NCBI RefSeq assembly: GCF_900163665.1
Contig: NZ_FUIA01000004.1
Location: 1 to 64,000, forward strand
From: Frigoribacterium sp. JB110
GTDB lineage: Bacteria > Actinomycetota > Actinomycetes > Actinomycetales > Microbacteriaceae
Direction: 5' to 3'
DNA: 64,000 nt
Shown here: one piece after another, positions 52,852 through 61,255 of the stretch
How positions within the stretch are numbered: position 1 is the first letter of the stretch
Layout: each line of letters opens with the position of its first letter
Made by a program: the position numbers and the translations under genes
Notes under the pieces: generated by a model
The model's database searches: none
Told to the model about the DNA's origin: nothing
Seen by the model: only the letters and a program-made list of their open reading frames with translations

Positions 52852-55800
52852 CTACGCGAGCAGCTCACGGTAGTCGTCGGCGGTGAAGGGGGTCGCCCCC
52901 GCGCCGGAGAGGACGTCGTCGAACAGGCGGCGCTTCTTGGCCTGCAGGTCGAGCACCTTCTGCTCGATGGTGCCGGCTGAGATGAGCCGGTAGACCATGA
53001 CCGGGCGGGACTGGCCGATGCGGTGGGTGCGGTCGATGGCCTGCTCCTCGGCTGCGGGGTTCCACCACGGGTCGAGCAGGATGCAGTAGTCGGCCGCGGT
53101 GAGGTTCAGCCCGGTGCCGCCCGCCTTCAGCGAGATGAAGAACGCCGGATCGTCGCCGTTCTCGAAGCGGTCGATCATGCGCTGGCGCCCGGCACGCGTC
53201 GTCGACCCGTCGAGGTAGGAGTACCGAATGCCGCGGTCGTCGGCGACCTCGGCGGCAAGGCCCAGGAACTCGGTGAACTGGCTGAACACCAGCGCCCTGT
53301 GCCCGTCGGCGACGATCTCCTCGAGCAGCCCGCCGAGAGCCTCGAGCTTCGCGGACGGGCCGGATCCGTCACCGAACGCCGGATGCAGCGCCTCGCGGCG
53401 CAGCCGCGTGAGCGAGGCGAGGATCTGCACCTGGTTCTGATTCACGTCGTCGAGCAGGCCGAGCAGCTTCTGCTGCTCGCGGCGGAAGCGACGCTCGTAG
53501 GCGCGCTGGTGCGCTGGATGCAGCGGGATCTCCAGCACCTGCTCCGTCTTCGGCGGCAGCTCGGGGGCGACCTCCTCCTTGGTGCGGCGCAGCAGGAACG
53601 GTCGCACTCTGGCGCGCAGGCGTTCGAGTCTGTCGCCGTTGTGGTCGCGCTCGATCGATCGCTGGAAGTGTTCGCGGAAGTGCGAACGGGTGCCGAACAG
53701 GCCGGGAGCGGCGAGCGTGGTCAGGGCGAACAGCTCGAGCAGGTTGTTCTCCAACGGCGTGCCGGTGACCACGAAGGTCGTGGGAGCGGCGAGCATGCGG
53801 GCCGCGGCATACCCCTTCGACGACGAGTTCTTCACCTGCTGCGCCTCGTCGAGCACCACGATGCGGAACCCTGCATCCTGGAACTGCTCGGCGTCGAGGC
53901 GCAGAATGGCGTAGCTGGTCACCACCAGCCGCGCGTCTCCCGCCGCATCGGCGACCGTCGTGCCGCGCTTCCGGCTGGTCTCGCCGATCGCGGTGGCGGT
54001 CACCTCGGGAGCGAAGCGCTCGGCCTCGGTCAACCAGTGCCCGACCACGCTCGTCGGGGCCACGACGAGGAAGCGCGCTCCCGGCTCGTCCGCGCGGGCG
54101 GCGTCGAGGGCCGCGAGCACCTGCACCGTCTTGCCCAGACCCATGTCGTCGGCGAGCAGGCCGCCGAGGCGATGCCGCCGCAGGAAGTCGAGCCAGCTGA
54201 ACCCGTCGAGCTGGTAGTCGCGCAGCGCCGCTCGGAAGCTCGCCGGCGGGTCCCGCTGTTCAACCCGGTCGTCGCCCAGTTCGCGCATCGCGGCGAACCA
54301 GTCGGCGGTCTGCCGGTCGAGCAGGCCGACCTCCGCCAGCTCCTGCCACAGATCGAGCTGGTTGCGCGGCAGCTGCGGATGCTCCGGCGGGCTGTCGGTG
54401 AGGGCCTTCGCCTCCGTGAGCACATCGCGCAGGCGGGCGAAGCGCTCATCGGTCAGCGGGAACACCGTGCCGCTGAGCAGCCGGAAGTACGTCTGCCCGC
54501 GCGAGAGCGCCGTGAGCAGCGCGCTGCTGGAGACCGGCTCGCCCTGGATCGTCACCACGATGTTCAGCTCGAACCAGTCCTCACCCGACGGATCGACGCC
54601 GATCGAGATCTGCGGCTCCTCCGTGGCGAACGAGTAGGCGGGAACCTCGTCATGCGCCTCGATGCGCAGGCCCTCGACGCCCCGGATCGCCGGCAGCACG
54701 TGCGCGAGGAACTCGACGGTCTCGTCGCGGTCGAGGTCTCGTGCGGGGAACACACGGTCGGCCCGCCCGCGCGCGAGCAGGTGTGAGAAGGCGCCCGCCG
54801 CCTGCTCGACGCGATCCATCAGGTCGCGCTCGGCTGCACGGTTGCGCCGCTCGTCCGGTGCGTACTCCCATTCCCAGAACAGTCGGGCCACCGGATCCGC
54901 ATGTCGGACAGCGAGCACGAGCTCGGGCAGCGGCGGCTCGGGAACGTCGAAGGTGCCGTCGCTGGAGACGAGCGGAGCGACCTCGCGCAGCTGCGGCAGG
55001 AAATCGCGCTCGAAGTCCGGGATGCGCGCGGCGGGGATCGTGAGATGTCCGGACGCGTACAGGCGGTCGAATTCCGGGGTCGTGGGCTGCTCGAGTGGGA
55101 GGATCTCCGCAATGGCGTCGTCACGGCCTGCGCTGCGAGCGACCGCGATGGTGGGTGCGCCGATCGGCAGGGAGCGGCTGCGCTCATCCGGATCGCTCCG
55201 GTCGACGATCGTCGGATCAGCCCAGAGGCGCCCGCCGACGATGCGCAGGTCGATCACGGCGCGGCAGGCGACCTGCGACACCGCGACGGGCTCCTGCCCT
55301 CCGGCGTCCGCGATGAACTCGACGCCGGCGTCGTAGGCCGTCTGCAGCGCATCCCACAGCCCGCGCGACGGCGCGGCGTCGAGCCTGACCCACGCAGGGG
55401 AGTTCCAGGACGACGCCGGCAGCATGCCGTGCGCGGTGGCCCTGCGCAGCCGATCGGCCGAGGCGGCGAAGTTGTGCCGGCCGGAGTAGATGCCCTCGAT
55501 GTCAGCCAGCGCACGCCAGCGCGGGTCGGGGTCGTCGGACTCGGCGATGTGCGCCCACGAGATGCCGCCGCGCACCCAGGCACCGCTGGAACCGCGGATC
55601 GCCGGACGGATCGCGATGCCTCGCCCCTTCGGCGACTCGGGCTCATGGCTCCTGATATCGAACAGCAGCGCGAGCTCGCCCGGCGGGTCGGCACGGCCCG
55701 GGTCCGCCGGCGGGGCGAGCACCCCGCGCAGCGTGCGCTCCCACGGCTCGCCCTCCGGCGCACGGCGCGGGTGCTCCGGCCGGCCGACGGCGCCGACGCC

Positions 55801-56082
55801 GAACGGTTCGTCGTGCTCGGCGAGCACTGCGACCGCCGCGGCGCCGTGCGCGCACATCCCGGCGCCGCAGTGCCCGCACCACAGTTCGACGCCGCCTGAG
55901 GCGTGCATCTCGACCTCGACGTTCAGCGCGCCGACGGCGACCAGCGCCGCCGAGAACTCGCGCCCCGTCTCCGCGCGCAGCACGCGCACCGGCATGCGCG
56001 ATGCGAGTGCGCGCCCGTCGTCCGCGTCCTCCTCGTCGAACAGCGCATCCACGTGCGCGTCGGTGAGGAGGATGTTGGTCAT
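52852..56082 (-). CDS. SNF2-family DEAD/DEAH helicase-like ATPase with SWIM-type zinc segment
   Basis: The 1076-residue protein starts with a SWIM-like cysteine/histidine cluster (CGHCGAGMCAHGAAAV), then has a long accessory region and a SNF2 motor. Motifs are motif I DDMGLGKTVQVLAAL, motif II VVLDEAQQVKN, motif III TGTPLENNLLEL, and the second RecA lobe with FSQFTEFLGL, LDGSTTRAGRQRMIDRF, KAGGTGLNLTAADYCI and DRTHRIGQSRPV. It should move on double-stranded DNA or displace proteins, perhaps recycling RNA polymerase as RapA does. The ATG at 56082 starts close to the conserved region. It is a lone gene. Confidence 0.92.
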   Translation of the reverse strand: MTNILLTDAHVDALFDEEDADDGRALASRMPVRVLRAETGREFSAALVAVGALNVEVEMHASGGVELWCGHCGAGMCAHGAAAVAVLAEHDEPFGVGAVGRPEHPRRAPEGEPWERTLRGVLAPPADPGRADPPGELALLFDIRSHEPESPKGRGIAIRPAIRGSSGAWVRGGISWAHIAESDDPDPRWRALADIEGIYSGRHNFAASADRLRRATAHGMLPASSWNSPAWVRLDAAPSRGLWDALQTAYDAGVEFIADAGGQEPVAVSQVACRAVIDLRIVGGRLWADPTIVDRSDPDERSRSLPIGAPTIAVARSAGRDDAIAEILPLEQPTTPEFDRLYASGHLTIPAARIPDFERDFLPQLREVAPLVSSDGTFDVPEPPLPELVLAVRHADPVARLFWEWEYAPDERRNRAAERDLMDRVEQAAGAFSHLLARGRADRVFPARDLDRDETVEFLAHVLPAIRGVEGLRIEAHDEVPAYSFATEEPQISIGVDPSGEDWFELNIVVTIQGEPVSSSALLTALSRGQTYFRLLSGTVFPLTDERFARLRDVLTEAKALTDSPPEHPQLPRNQLDLWQELAEVGLLDRQTADWFAAMRELGDDRVEQRDPPASFRAALRDYQLDGFSWLDFLRRHRLGGLLADDMGLGKTVQVLAALDAARADEPGARFLVVAPTSVVGHWLTEAERFAPEVTATAIGETSRKRGTTVADAAGDARLVVTSYAILRLDAEQFQDAGFRIVVLDEAQQVKNSSSKGYAAARMLAAPTTFVVTGTPLENNLLELFALTTLAAPGLFGTRSHFREHFQRSIERDHNGDRLERLRARVRPFLLRRTKEEVAPELPPKTEQVLEIPLHPAHQRAYERRFRREQQKLLGLLDDVNQNQVQILASLTRLRREALHPAFGDGSGPSAKLEALGGLLEEIVADGHRALVFSQFTEFLGLAAEVADDRGIRYSYLDGSTTRAGRQRMIDRFENGDDPAFFISLKAGGTGLNLTAADYCILLDPWWNPAAEEQAIDRTHRIGQSRPVMVYRLISAGTIEQKVLDLQAKKRRLFDDVLSGAGATPFTADDYRELLA

Positions 56083-56182
56083 ACCCTTGAGGCTACGGCG
56101 AGCCGCCGACATTCCCGCATCCGCAGAATCCGGCTGTGGAGAACACGGGCGGGATCGTGCGCGTTGACGAGATCGATGTGCC

Positions 56183-57190
56183 CTACGCCGTCGCCCAGGC
56201 CGGGAACGGGTCGGAGAGCGTGCGCCAGACGACGGGGCCGGCGGCGAACTCTTCGTCGGTCAGGCAAGCGTCGTCGAGCGCTCGTGTGAGGGCCGCGGCG
56301 TCGACGTCGAGACCGATGAATGCGATGTCCTGGCCGACAGCGAGCATCTCGTCGTCAGCGCCCAGATCCTCGTCCACGGCGACGGGCGGGAGCGAGAACA
56401 TCGAGCCGACGTGCTCCCAGTGCGCGGTCGTTCCCGGCCGTGTCGCCAGGCGGCAGAATCCGACGGACCGCAGCACCGTGCCGAACGCGCCTCGTTCGAG
56501 CTCCTCATCCAGCAGGCGGCGCAGCCTCACCGGATGGAACAGCCGCGTGCTCTGGTAGCGGATGGCGCTCACCCTGTCGTCCGTCATATGCGGCGCATGA
56601 TCGTCGTTCAGCAGGCAGATCCATCCTGGTCGGTCCTGCGCATCCGGTTGAGGGACCGGCACCTCGCGTGCGATCCCCTGGAAGGGATGCAACTGGAGCC
56701 TCGCCCGTGGGGCCAGCGCGCTCACGAGCGCCATCATCAGCGACAGATCCGGGGTCGAGAGCTGCTCCCAGCCGGCCATCACGATCGTCGATGCGTACTC
56801 GACCTGGGTCGCGGTCGCCAGCGCCCTGGCGCGGTGCACACGCCCAGAGGAGAACCGCTGCACGACGTAGTCCTCGCGGAGCAGGTCGTCGACGATGTGC
56901 GTCGCGTCGACGACGCAGGTGATGCCGACGAGCCGCGCGGGGGAGTCGGGCTCGGCGAACCGGCCGATGATCTCGGTCGGAGGGACTGTCGGAGGGAATT
57001 CGATCACAGCTCCCCGGTCGCCGCTCCACGGTGCGAGGGAGAGCGCCTCGTCGACGGGGTCAGGTGACATCGCGATGCGCGCGGCCGTGTGCAGCGATCG
57101 ATCGGTGTGCTCGGCGAACCGCCTGGCGAACGAGGCGCGCTCCGGCGCGCAGGTGCCGACGACGGCGACGACCTCGGTGATGGTGCTCAC
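56183..57190 (-). CDS. Degenerate COG0523 (CobW/ZigA-like) protein in the zinc block
   Basis: The 335-residue protein keeps the COG0523 C-terminal domain (LFHPVRLRRLLDEEL, GTVLRSVGFCRLATRP, IAFIGLDVDAAALTRALDDACL) and the central VVDATHI, but the N-terminal GTPase is eroded. Where Walker A GxxGxGKT should be it reads GTCAPERASFARR, and no CxCC metal motif is visible. GTP-driven zinc transfer is therefore unlikely in the usual form. It is divergent from the cysteine-free L36 gene, with a Zur-box-like site between them, so it is probably made under zinc shortage. Confidence 0.82.
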   Translation of the reverse strand: MSTITEVVAVVGTCAPERASFARRFAEHTDRSLHTAARIAMSPDPVDEALSLAPWSGDRGAVIEFPPTVPPTEIIGRFAEPDSPARLVGITCVVDATHIVDDLLREDYVVQRFSSGRVHRARALATATQVEYASTIVMAGWEQLSTPDLSLMMALVSALAPRARLQLHPFQGIAREVPVPQPDAQDRPGWICLLNDDHAPHMTDDRVSAIRYQSTRLFHPVRLRRLLDEELERGAFGTVLRSVGFCRLATRPGTTAHWEHVGSMFSLPPVAVDEDLGADDEMLAVGQDIAFIGLDVDAAALTRALDDACLTDEEFAAGPVVWRTLSDPFPAWATA

Positions 57191-57231
57191 GGGGCTCCCT
57201 TCGGACTGGCGGAGATTCTAGGATAGAGTAA

Positions 57232-57249
57232 TGAGAACCGTTATCGATA
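57232..57249. promoter_or_regulatory. Zur-box-like site (COG0523 / rpmJ2)
   Basis: TGAGAACCGTTATCGATA is an imperfect palindrome (GAGAAC-C-GTTATC) between the divergent COG0523 and L36 genes. It shares its core with sites at 58160-58178 and 59388-59426. It fits the actinobacterial Zur pattern (TGAAAATGATTTTCA-like). Confidence 0.75.
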
Positions 57250-57298
57250 ATTGGGTGCGCCGACGTTGCGCGGAGCGCCGTGGACGAAGGGGTGCGCC

Positions 57299-57421
57299 AT
57301 GAAGGTTCGCGCGTCGATCAGGTCTCTGAAGAAGCAGCCGGGCGCCCAGGTGGTGCGCCGCCGCGGCCGCACCTACGTCATCAACAAGCAGAACCCGCGC
57401 TTCAAGGGGCGGCAGGGGTAG
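57299..57421 (+). CDS. rpmJ: 50S ribosomal protein L36, cysteine-free paralogue
   Basis: The 40-residue protein reads [15 protein letters not shown] and ends NPRFKGRQG. It lacks the Cys/His zinc ribbon of ordinary L36, so it is the zinc-independent (C-minus) form that replaces the zinc form when zinc is short. Many bacteria put this gene under Zur control. The Zur-box-like site 50 bases upstream and the znu genes nearby agree with that. The ATG follows GAAGGGG. A good terminator follows. Confidence 0.96.
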   Translation: MKVRASIRSLKKQPGAQVVRRRGRTYVINKQNPRFKGRQG

Positions 57422-57429
57422 CCGCGCGG

Positions 57430-57458
57430 TTCTGGGTGCACCGGCGGTGCGCCCAGAA
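57430..57458. terminator. Bidirectional terminator after rpmJ
   Basis: TTCTGGGTGCACC (57430-57442) pairs with 57446-57458 (one G-U pair) around a GGC loop between convergent rpmJ and GNAT genes. TT/AA ends give short T runs. Confidence 0.7.
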
Positions 57459-57461
57459 GTC

Positions 57462-58040
57462 TCAGAGTGCCAGCTGCACGACCTGCTTGTAGGCGCCGAG
57501 AGGCGCGACGACCTCGAATCCGGCCCGCGTGAAGGTCGCGAGGGTGCCGACGAACAGCTCGTTCGACGATGCCTTCCGTCTCGCCGGGTCGCGCGGGTAG
57601 GCCTCCACGACACGCGCGCCGTTCTCGCGCGCGTGCGCGACGGCGGCATCGAGCAGGAGGCTCATGATGCCGGTGCCGCGGTGGTTCCGCGGAATCGAGA
57701 AGCAGGTGATGGCCCACACGGCCTCGTCGTCGAGCGGTTCGGCGCTCGCCTCGGCAAGCCCCCTGGTGTGTGCGAGGCGCTTCTGGGTGAGGCGGGGTCC
57801 GACGCGCACCCAGCCTGCGGGCTCGCCACCGACGTGCAGAATCACTCCGGGAGCCGGCGTCGTCGCGGTCTCGGATCTGAAGCTGTCGGTCAGTTCGTCG
57901 GTCGGCGTGCGTGAGAAATCGACCTGCCGCAGCATCGGCCACATGCACTGACAGGAGGGGCCGTCGCCGCCGCCGGCGAAGATCTCCTGCACATCGTCCC
58001 AATGGTCGGCCGTGATCGGGGTCGTCGTGATGGTCGGCAT
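57462..58040 (-). CDS. GNAT family N-acetyltransferase
   Basis: The 192-residue GNAT shows the acetyl-CoA loop as IPRNHRGTGIMSLLLDAAV (motif A) after a VWAITCFSI strand, and an N-terminal cysteine pair SCQCMW (about residues 28-33) seen in a GNAT subgroup. The substrate is unknown. The ATG at 58040 fits the family length. It sits inside the zinc block but on the opposite strand, with the znuA Zur site 120 bases upstream of its start, so zinc control is possible but not shown. Confidence 0.87.
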   Translation of the reverse strand: MPTITTTPITADHWDDVQEIFAGGGDGPSCQCMWPMLRQVDFSRTPTDELTDSFRSETATTPAPGVILHVGGEPAGWVRVGPRLTQKRLAHTRGLAEASAEPLDDEAVWAITCFSIPRNHRGTGIMSLLLDAAVAHARENGARVVEAYPRDPARRKASSNELFVGTLATFTRAGFEVVAPLGAYKQVVQLAL

Positions 58041-58159
58041 GCGCCCAGAATACGAAACGGTCGTGGTCGTGACCAGGTCTGCTGTGCCGGCATGCGGGCG
58101 GTCTCGGAGTCTCCGTCGCGCGCGGTCGTCGTGCCGCACCGGATGTCGTATGCCTGATT

Positions 58160-58178
58160 AGGAGAACGATTATCGATA
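58160..58178. promoter_or_regulatory. Zur-box-like site upstream of znuA
   Basis: GAGAACGATTATCGATA (core 58162-58174) lies 16-35 bases before the znuA ATG and matches the site at 57232. It probably blocks the znuA promoter when zinc is plentiful. Confidence 0.75.
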
Positions 58179-58194
58179 GGCGTACGATGAGCGC

Positions 58195-59325
58195 ATGACA
58201 CGTCGCACCCTTCCCGTTCTCTCTCTCATCGCCGTATCCGGGCTCGCGCTCGCCGGTTGCGCATCCTCCGGTGACTCGGAAGCGAGTGAGAGCTCGAGCG
58301 GCGTCTCGATCGTCGCGTCGACCAGTGTCTACGCCGACCTGGCGACCAGCGTCGTGGGTGATGCCGCCGACGTCAGTGCGATCATCGACTCTCCGACGGT
58401 CGACCCCCACGACTACGAGGCCACGGCGCAGGACCAGCTCGCGGTGACCGAGGCCGATCTGGCGATCTTCAACGGCGGTGGCTATGACCACTACATGGAG
58501 CAGCTCGTCGAATCCGGCGAGGTCGAGCACTCGGTCATGGCCGTCGAGCACAACCACGACTACCCGGGCGAGGACGGCGAGAGCGGTCACGACCACGCCG
58601 ACGAGGAGCACGATCACGCGGACGAGGAGCATGCCGAGGACGAGCATGACCACGCGGACGATGAACATGCCGAACACGAGCATGACCACTCCGACGAAGG
58701 CGACGATCACGCGGGCGACGATCACGATCACGCGGACGAAGGCGAGGAGCACGACCACGCCGACGACGAGCACGGCGAGCACGAGCACAACCACGTCGAG
58801 GGCTTCAACGAGCACGTCTGGTACGACCCGCACACGGTGATCCATGTCGTCGAGGCGATCGCCGAGGAGGCGGGCGGGCTGATCCCGGATGAGGCCGACA
58901 CGTTCTCCGCGAATGCGGACGAACTGATCGCTCAGCTCGAGGGTCTCGAAGGCGATCTCGAGACCATCGCTGCCGATCACGAAGGGCAGACGGTGGCGTT
59001 CACCGAGCCGGTCGGCGGCTACCTCACTGCGGCGGCGGGCCTTGAGGACGTCACTGCCGATGGATTCGCCGAAGCCGTCGAGCACGGCCAGGAGGTCGCA
59101 CCTGCCACGCTGCTCGAGGCGACGACAGCCCTCGAGGACGGCGACGTCGACGTGCTGGTGCTGAACCCGCAGACCGCCGGACCCGAGACCTCGGCCGTGC
59201 AGGACGCCGCGGAGTCGGGCGGCGTGCCGATTGTGGAATACGCCGAAACGCTCCCCGAGGGCGAGAGCTTCGTGACCTGGATGCAGGCCAACATCGACGC
59301 GCTCGCCTCCGCACTCGACGACTGA
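58195..59325 (+). CDS. znuA: Zinc ABC transporter substrate-binding lipoprotein
   Basis: The 376-residue cluster-9 binding protein has a lipoprotein signal (GLALAGC) and the family start VSIVASTSVYADLATSVVG. Metal ligands are likely His in VDPHDYE, His in EHVWYDPHT and residues near VAFTEPVGGYL. A histidine/aspartate-rich loop spans about residues 118-200 (tens of HDHADEEH-type units), much longer than usual, and would concentrate zinc. A Zur-box-like site overlaps the promoter. A hairpin terminator separates it from the ATPase gene. Confidence 0.93.
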   Translation: MTRRTLPVLSLIAVSGLALAGCASSGDSEASESSSGVSIVASTSVYADLATSVVGDAADVSAIIDSPTVDPHDYEATAQDQLAVTEADLAIFNGGGYDHYMEQLVESGEVEHSVMAVEHNHDYPGEDGESGHDHADEEHDHADEEHAEDEHDHADDEHAEHEHDHSDEGDDHAGDDHDHADEGEEHDHADDEHGEHEHNHVEGFNEHVWYDPHTVIHVVEAIAEEAGGLIPDEADTFSANADELIAQLEGLEGDLETIAADHEGQTVAFTEPVGGYLTAAAGLEDVTADGFAEAVEHGQEVAPATLLEATTALEDGDVDVLVLNPQTAGPETSAVQDAAESGGVPIVEYAETLPEGESFVTWMQANIDALASALDD

Positions 59326-59337
59326 CCCACGAACCCG

Positions 59338-59376
59338 GCCGCCGGATGCTCCTCCCGCACAGGGGCATCCGGCGGC
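59338..59376 (+). terminator. Hairpin after znuA
   Basis: GCCGCCGGATGC (59338-59349) is a perfect match to GCATCCGGCGGC (59365-59376), with outer CGAAC/GTTCG arms at 59330-59334 and 59381-59385. It separates znuA from znuCB, which have their own Zur sites. Confidence 0.65.
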
Positions 59377-59387
59377 TTGCGTTCGGA

Positions 59388-59402
59388 TGAAAACTGTTAT
59401 CA
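59388..59402. promoter_or_regulatory. Zur-box-like site 1 upstream of znuC
   Basis: TGAAAACTGTTATCA is a 15-base imperfect palindrome, the closest in the window to the actinobacterial Zur consensus. Confidence 0.78.
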
Positions 59403-59410
59403 GGATCAGG

Positions 59411-59426
59411 GATAGAATCGTTCTCA
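59411..59426. promoter_or_regulatory. Zur-box-like site 2 touching the znuC start
   Basis: AGAATCGTTCT within 59411-59426 is an AGAA/TTCT palindrome whose reverse strand matches GAGAACGATT of the znuA site. It abuts the ATG at 59426, so binding would also block the ribosome-site region of the promoter DNA. Confidence 0.6.
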
Positions 59427-60256
59427 TGTCTTCACGCGCCCCCGTCCTCGACGTTCGCGGGGCGGGGATGGCGCTCCGAGGTCGCGAGTTGTGGGCAGGC
59501 CTCGATCTGCAGGTCGACCCCGGTGAGTTCCTCGCCGTGCTCGGTCCGTCGGGGTCGGGCAAGACCACGCTGCTGCGCGCGATCCTCGGCCTGCAGCGCC
59601 TCAGCGAGGGTGAGATCCGGGTCTCGGGTGAGCGGGTGCGCCGCGGCAACCCGCGCGTCGGATACGTTCCGCAGCAGCGGGCGTTCCCGCTTGAGACGAA
59701 CCTGCGCGGTCGCGACCTCGTGGCTCTCGGCGTGAACGGGGCCAGGTTCGGGCCTCCGATCCCGCGACCCGGCACGCGGGCGCGGGTCGACGAGCTGCTC
59801 GATGCTGTCGGCGCGACAGGCTACGCCGACAGTCCGGTCGGCCGTCTCTCCGGAGGCGAGCAGCAGCGGCTGCGCATCGGTCAGGCGCTCGCCGACAGCC
59901 CCGACCTGCTGCTGTGCGACGAGCCGCTGTCGAGCCTCGACCTCGCCAATCAGCGCGCGGTCACCTCGATCATCAACCGGGAACGGCGCGAGCGCGGGGC
60001 GAGCGTGGTGTTCGTCACGCACGACGTCAACCCGATCCTCGATCACGTCGACCGCATCCTGTACATCGCGGGCGGGCGCTTCACACTCGGCACGCCGAAG
60101 GAGGTGCTGCGCAGCGACGTGCTCACCGACCTGTACGGCGCCCCGGTGTTCGTGATGCAGGCGGGCGATCGTCTGGTGGTCGTCGGCATTCCGGATGCGG
60201 ATGCGCACCACGATCACGAGTTCGCGGCGGAGCACAACCACGAGGACGAGACATGA
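59426..60256 (+). CDS. znuC: Zinc ABC transporter ATPase
   Basis: The 276-residue ATPase has Walker A GPSGSGKTT, Q-loop YVPQQRAFP, signature LSGGEQQRL, Walker B LLLCDEPLSSLD and H-loop VFVTHDVN. Its C-terminus is histidine-rich (DADAHHDHEFAAEHNHED), an uncommon tail for an ATPase that may sense cytoplasmic zinc. I chose ATG 59426; the frame runs up to 59387 but would put the Zur site inside the gene. Its stop overlaps the permease ATG. Confidence 0.93.
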   Translation: MSSRAPVLDVRGAGMALRGRELWAGLDLQVDPGEFLAVLGPSGSGKTTLLRAILGLQRLSEGEIRVSGERVRRGNPRVGYVPQQRAFPLETNLRGRDLVALGVNGARFGPPIPRPGTRARVDELLDAVGATGYADSPVGRLSGGEQQRLRIGQALADSPDLLLCDEPLSSLDLANQRAVTSIINRERRERGASVVFVTHDVNPILDHVDRILYIAGGRFTLGTPKEVLRSDVLTDLYGAPVFVMQAGDRLVVVGIPDADAHHDHEFAAEHNHEDET

Positions 60257-61149
60257 TCAGTCGTATCGTCCCCGCGCTGGAGTGGAGCGACGTGCTGTCC
60301 TTCGAGAACTACGGCGCCCTGCTCCAGCTCGTCTCGAACGCGATCATCGCCGCCGGCGTGCTCGGCATCGTCGGCGGGCTGATCGGCGTGTTCATCATGC
60401 AGCGCGATATGGCCTTCGCCGTGCACGGCGTCAGCGAGCTGGCATTCGCGGGCGCGGCGATCGCTCTGCTCGCCGGAGCATCCGTCGTGGCGGGATCACT
60501 CGTCGGTGCCGTCGCGGCGGCCCTGCTGATCGGACTGCTGGGGTCGAAGGCCAGAGACCGCAACTCGATCGTCGGCGTGCTGATGCCCTTCGGGCTCGGC
60601 ATCGGCATCCTGTGTCTGTCGCTGTACGAGGGGCGCAGCGCCAACCGCTTCAGCCTGCTGACCGGTCAGATCGTGTCGGTGACGACACCGGATCTCGGCT
60701 GGCTGATCGGCATCTCCGCCGCGGTTCTCGTGGTGCTGGTGCTGGTGTGGAACCCGCTGCGTTTCGATTCGCTCGACCCGGCCTCCGCCGCAGCGCGCGG
60801 CGTCCCATCGACGGTGATCAGCATGGTCTTCATGCTGCTGATGGGGCTGGTCGTCTCGGTCGCCGTGCACATCATCGGCGCGCTGCTGGTGATGGCGCTG
60901 CTCGTCACACCGGCCGCGGCTGCGATGAAGATCGTGCACGGCCCGCTCGCGGTGCCGCTGCTGTCCGCGCTGTTCGGCTTCGTCTCCGCCGTCGGCGGCA
61001 TCATGCTCGCCATCGCGGGCACTCTGCCGGTGAGCCCCTACATCACGACGATCTCGTTCCTGATCTACATCGTGTGCCGCATCATCGCCTGGAGCCGCGA
61101 GCGCGCCATCCGGAACCGCCACCGCACCGAGCAGCCCACCCCCGCCTGA
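60253..61149 (+). CDS. znuB: Zinc ABC transporter permease
   Basis: The 298-residue ABC-3 permease has about eight helices with IGGLIGVFIMQRDMAFAVHG... at the start (MAFAVHGVSELAFAG is characteristic), then GALLVMALLVTPAAAAM. It transports zinc or manganese; the linked Zur-like sites and zinc-type binding protein favour zinc. ATGA overlap with znuC fixes the start. A long inverted repeat follows the stop. Confidence 0.94.
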   Translation: MISRIVPALEWSDVLSFENYGALLQLVSNAIIAAGVLGIVGGLIGVFIMQRDMAFAVHGVSELAFAGAAIALLAGASVVAGSLVGAVAAALLIGLLGSKARDRNSIVGVLMPFGLGIGILCLSLYEGRSANRFSLLTGQIVSVTTPDLGWLIGISAAVLVVLVLVWNPLRFDSLDPASAAARGVPSTVISMVFMLLMGLVVSVAVHIIGALLVMALLVTPAAAAMKIVHGPLAVPLLSALFGFVSAVGGIMLAIAGTLPVSPYITTISFLIYIVCRIIAWSRERAIRNRHRTEQPTPA

Positions 61150-61180
61150 GCCCCGCGACTCCCGTACCAGTTCCGCCAGC

Positions 61181-61244
61181 GTGCCACTTGTGATCGAGTG
61201 TGCAGCGCACGCACACAGGTGCCACGCTCGATCACAAGGGGCAC
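61181..61244. terminator. Long hairpin between convergent znuB and glycosidase genes
   Basis: 61181-61201 pairs with 61224-61244; the 12-bp core CTTGTGATCGAG is perfect and there is an inner TGTG/CACA stem. It is another T-poor convergent-gene hairpin like those at 44421 and 52786. Confidence 0.65.
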
Positions 61245-61255
61245 GTTCGGCGAGG

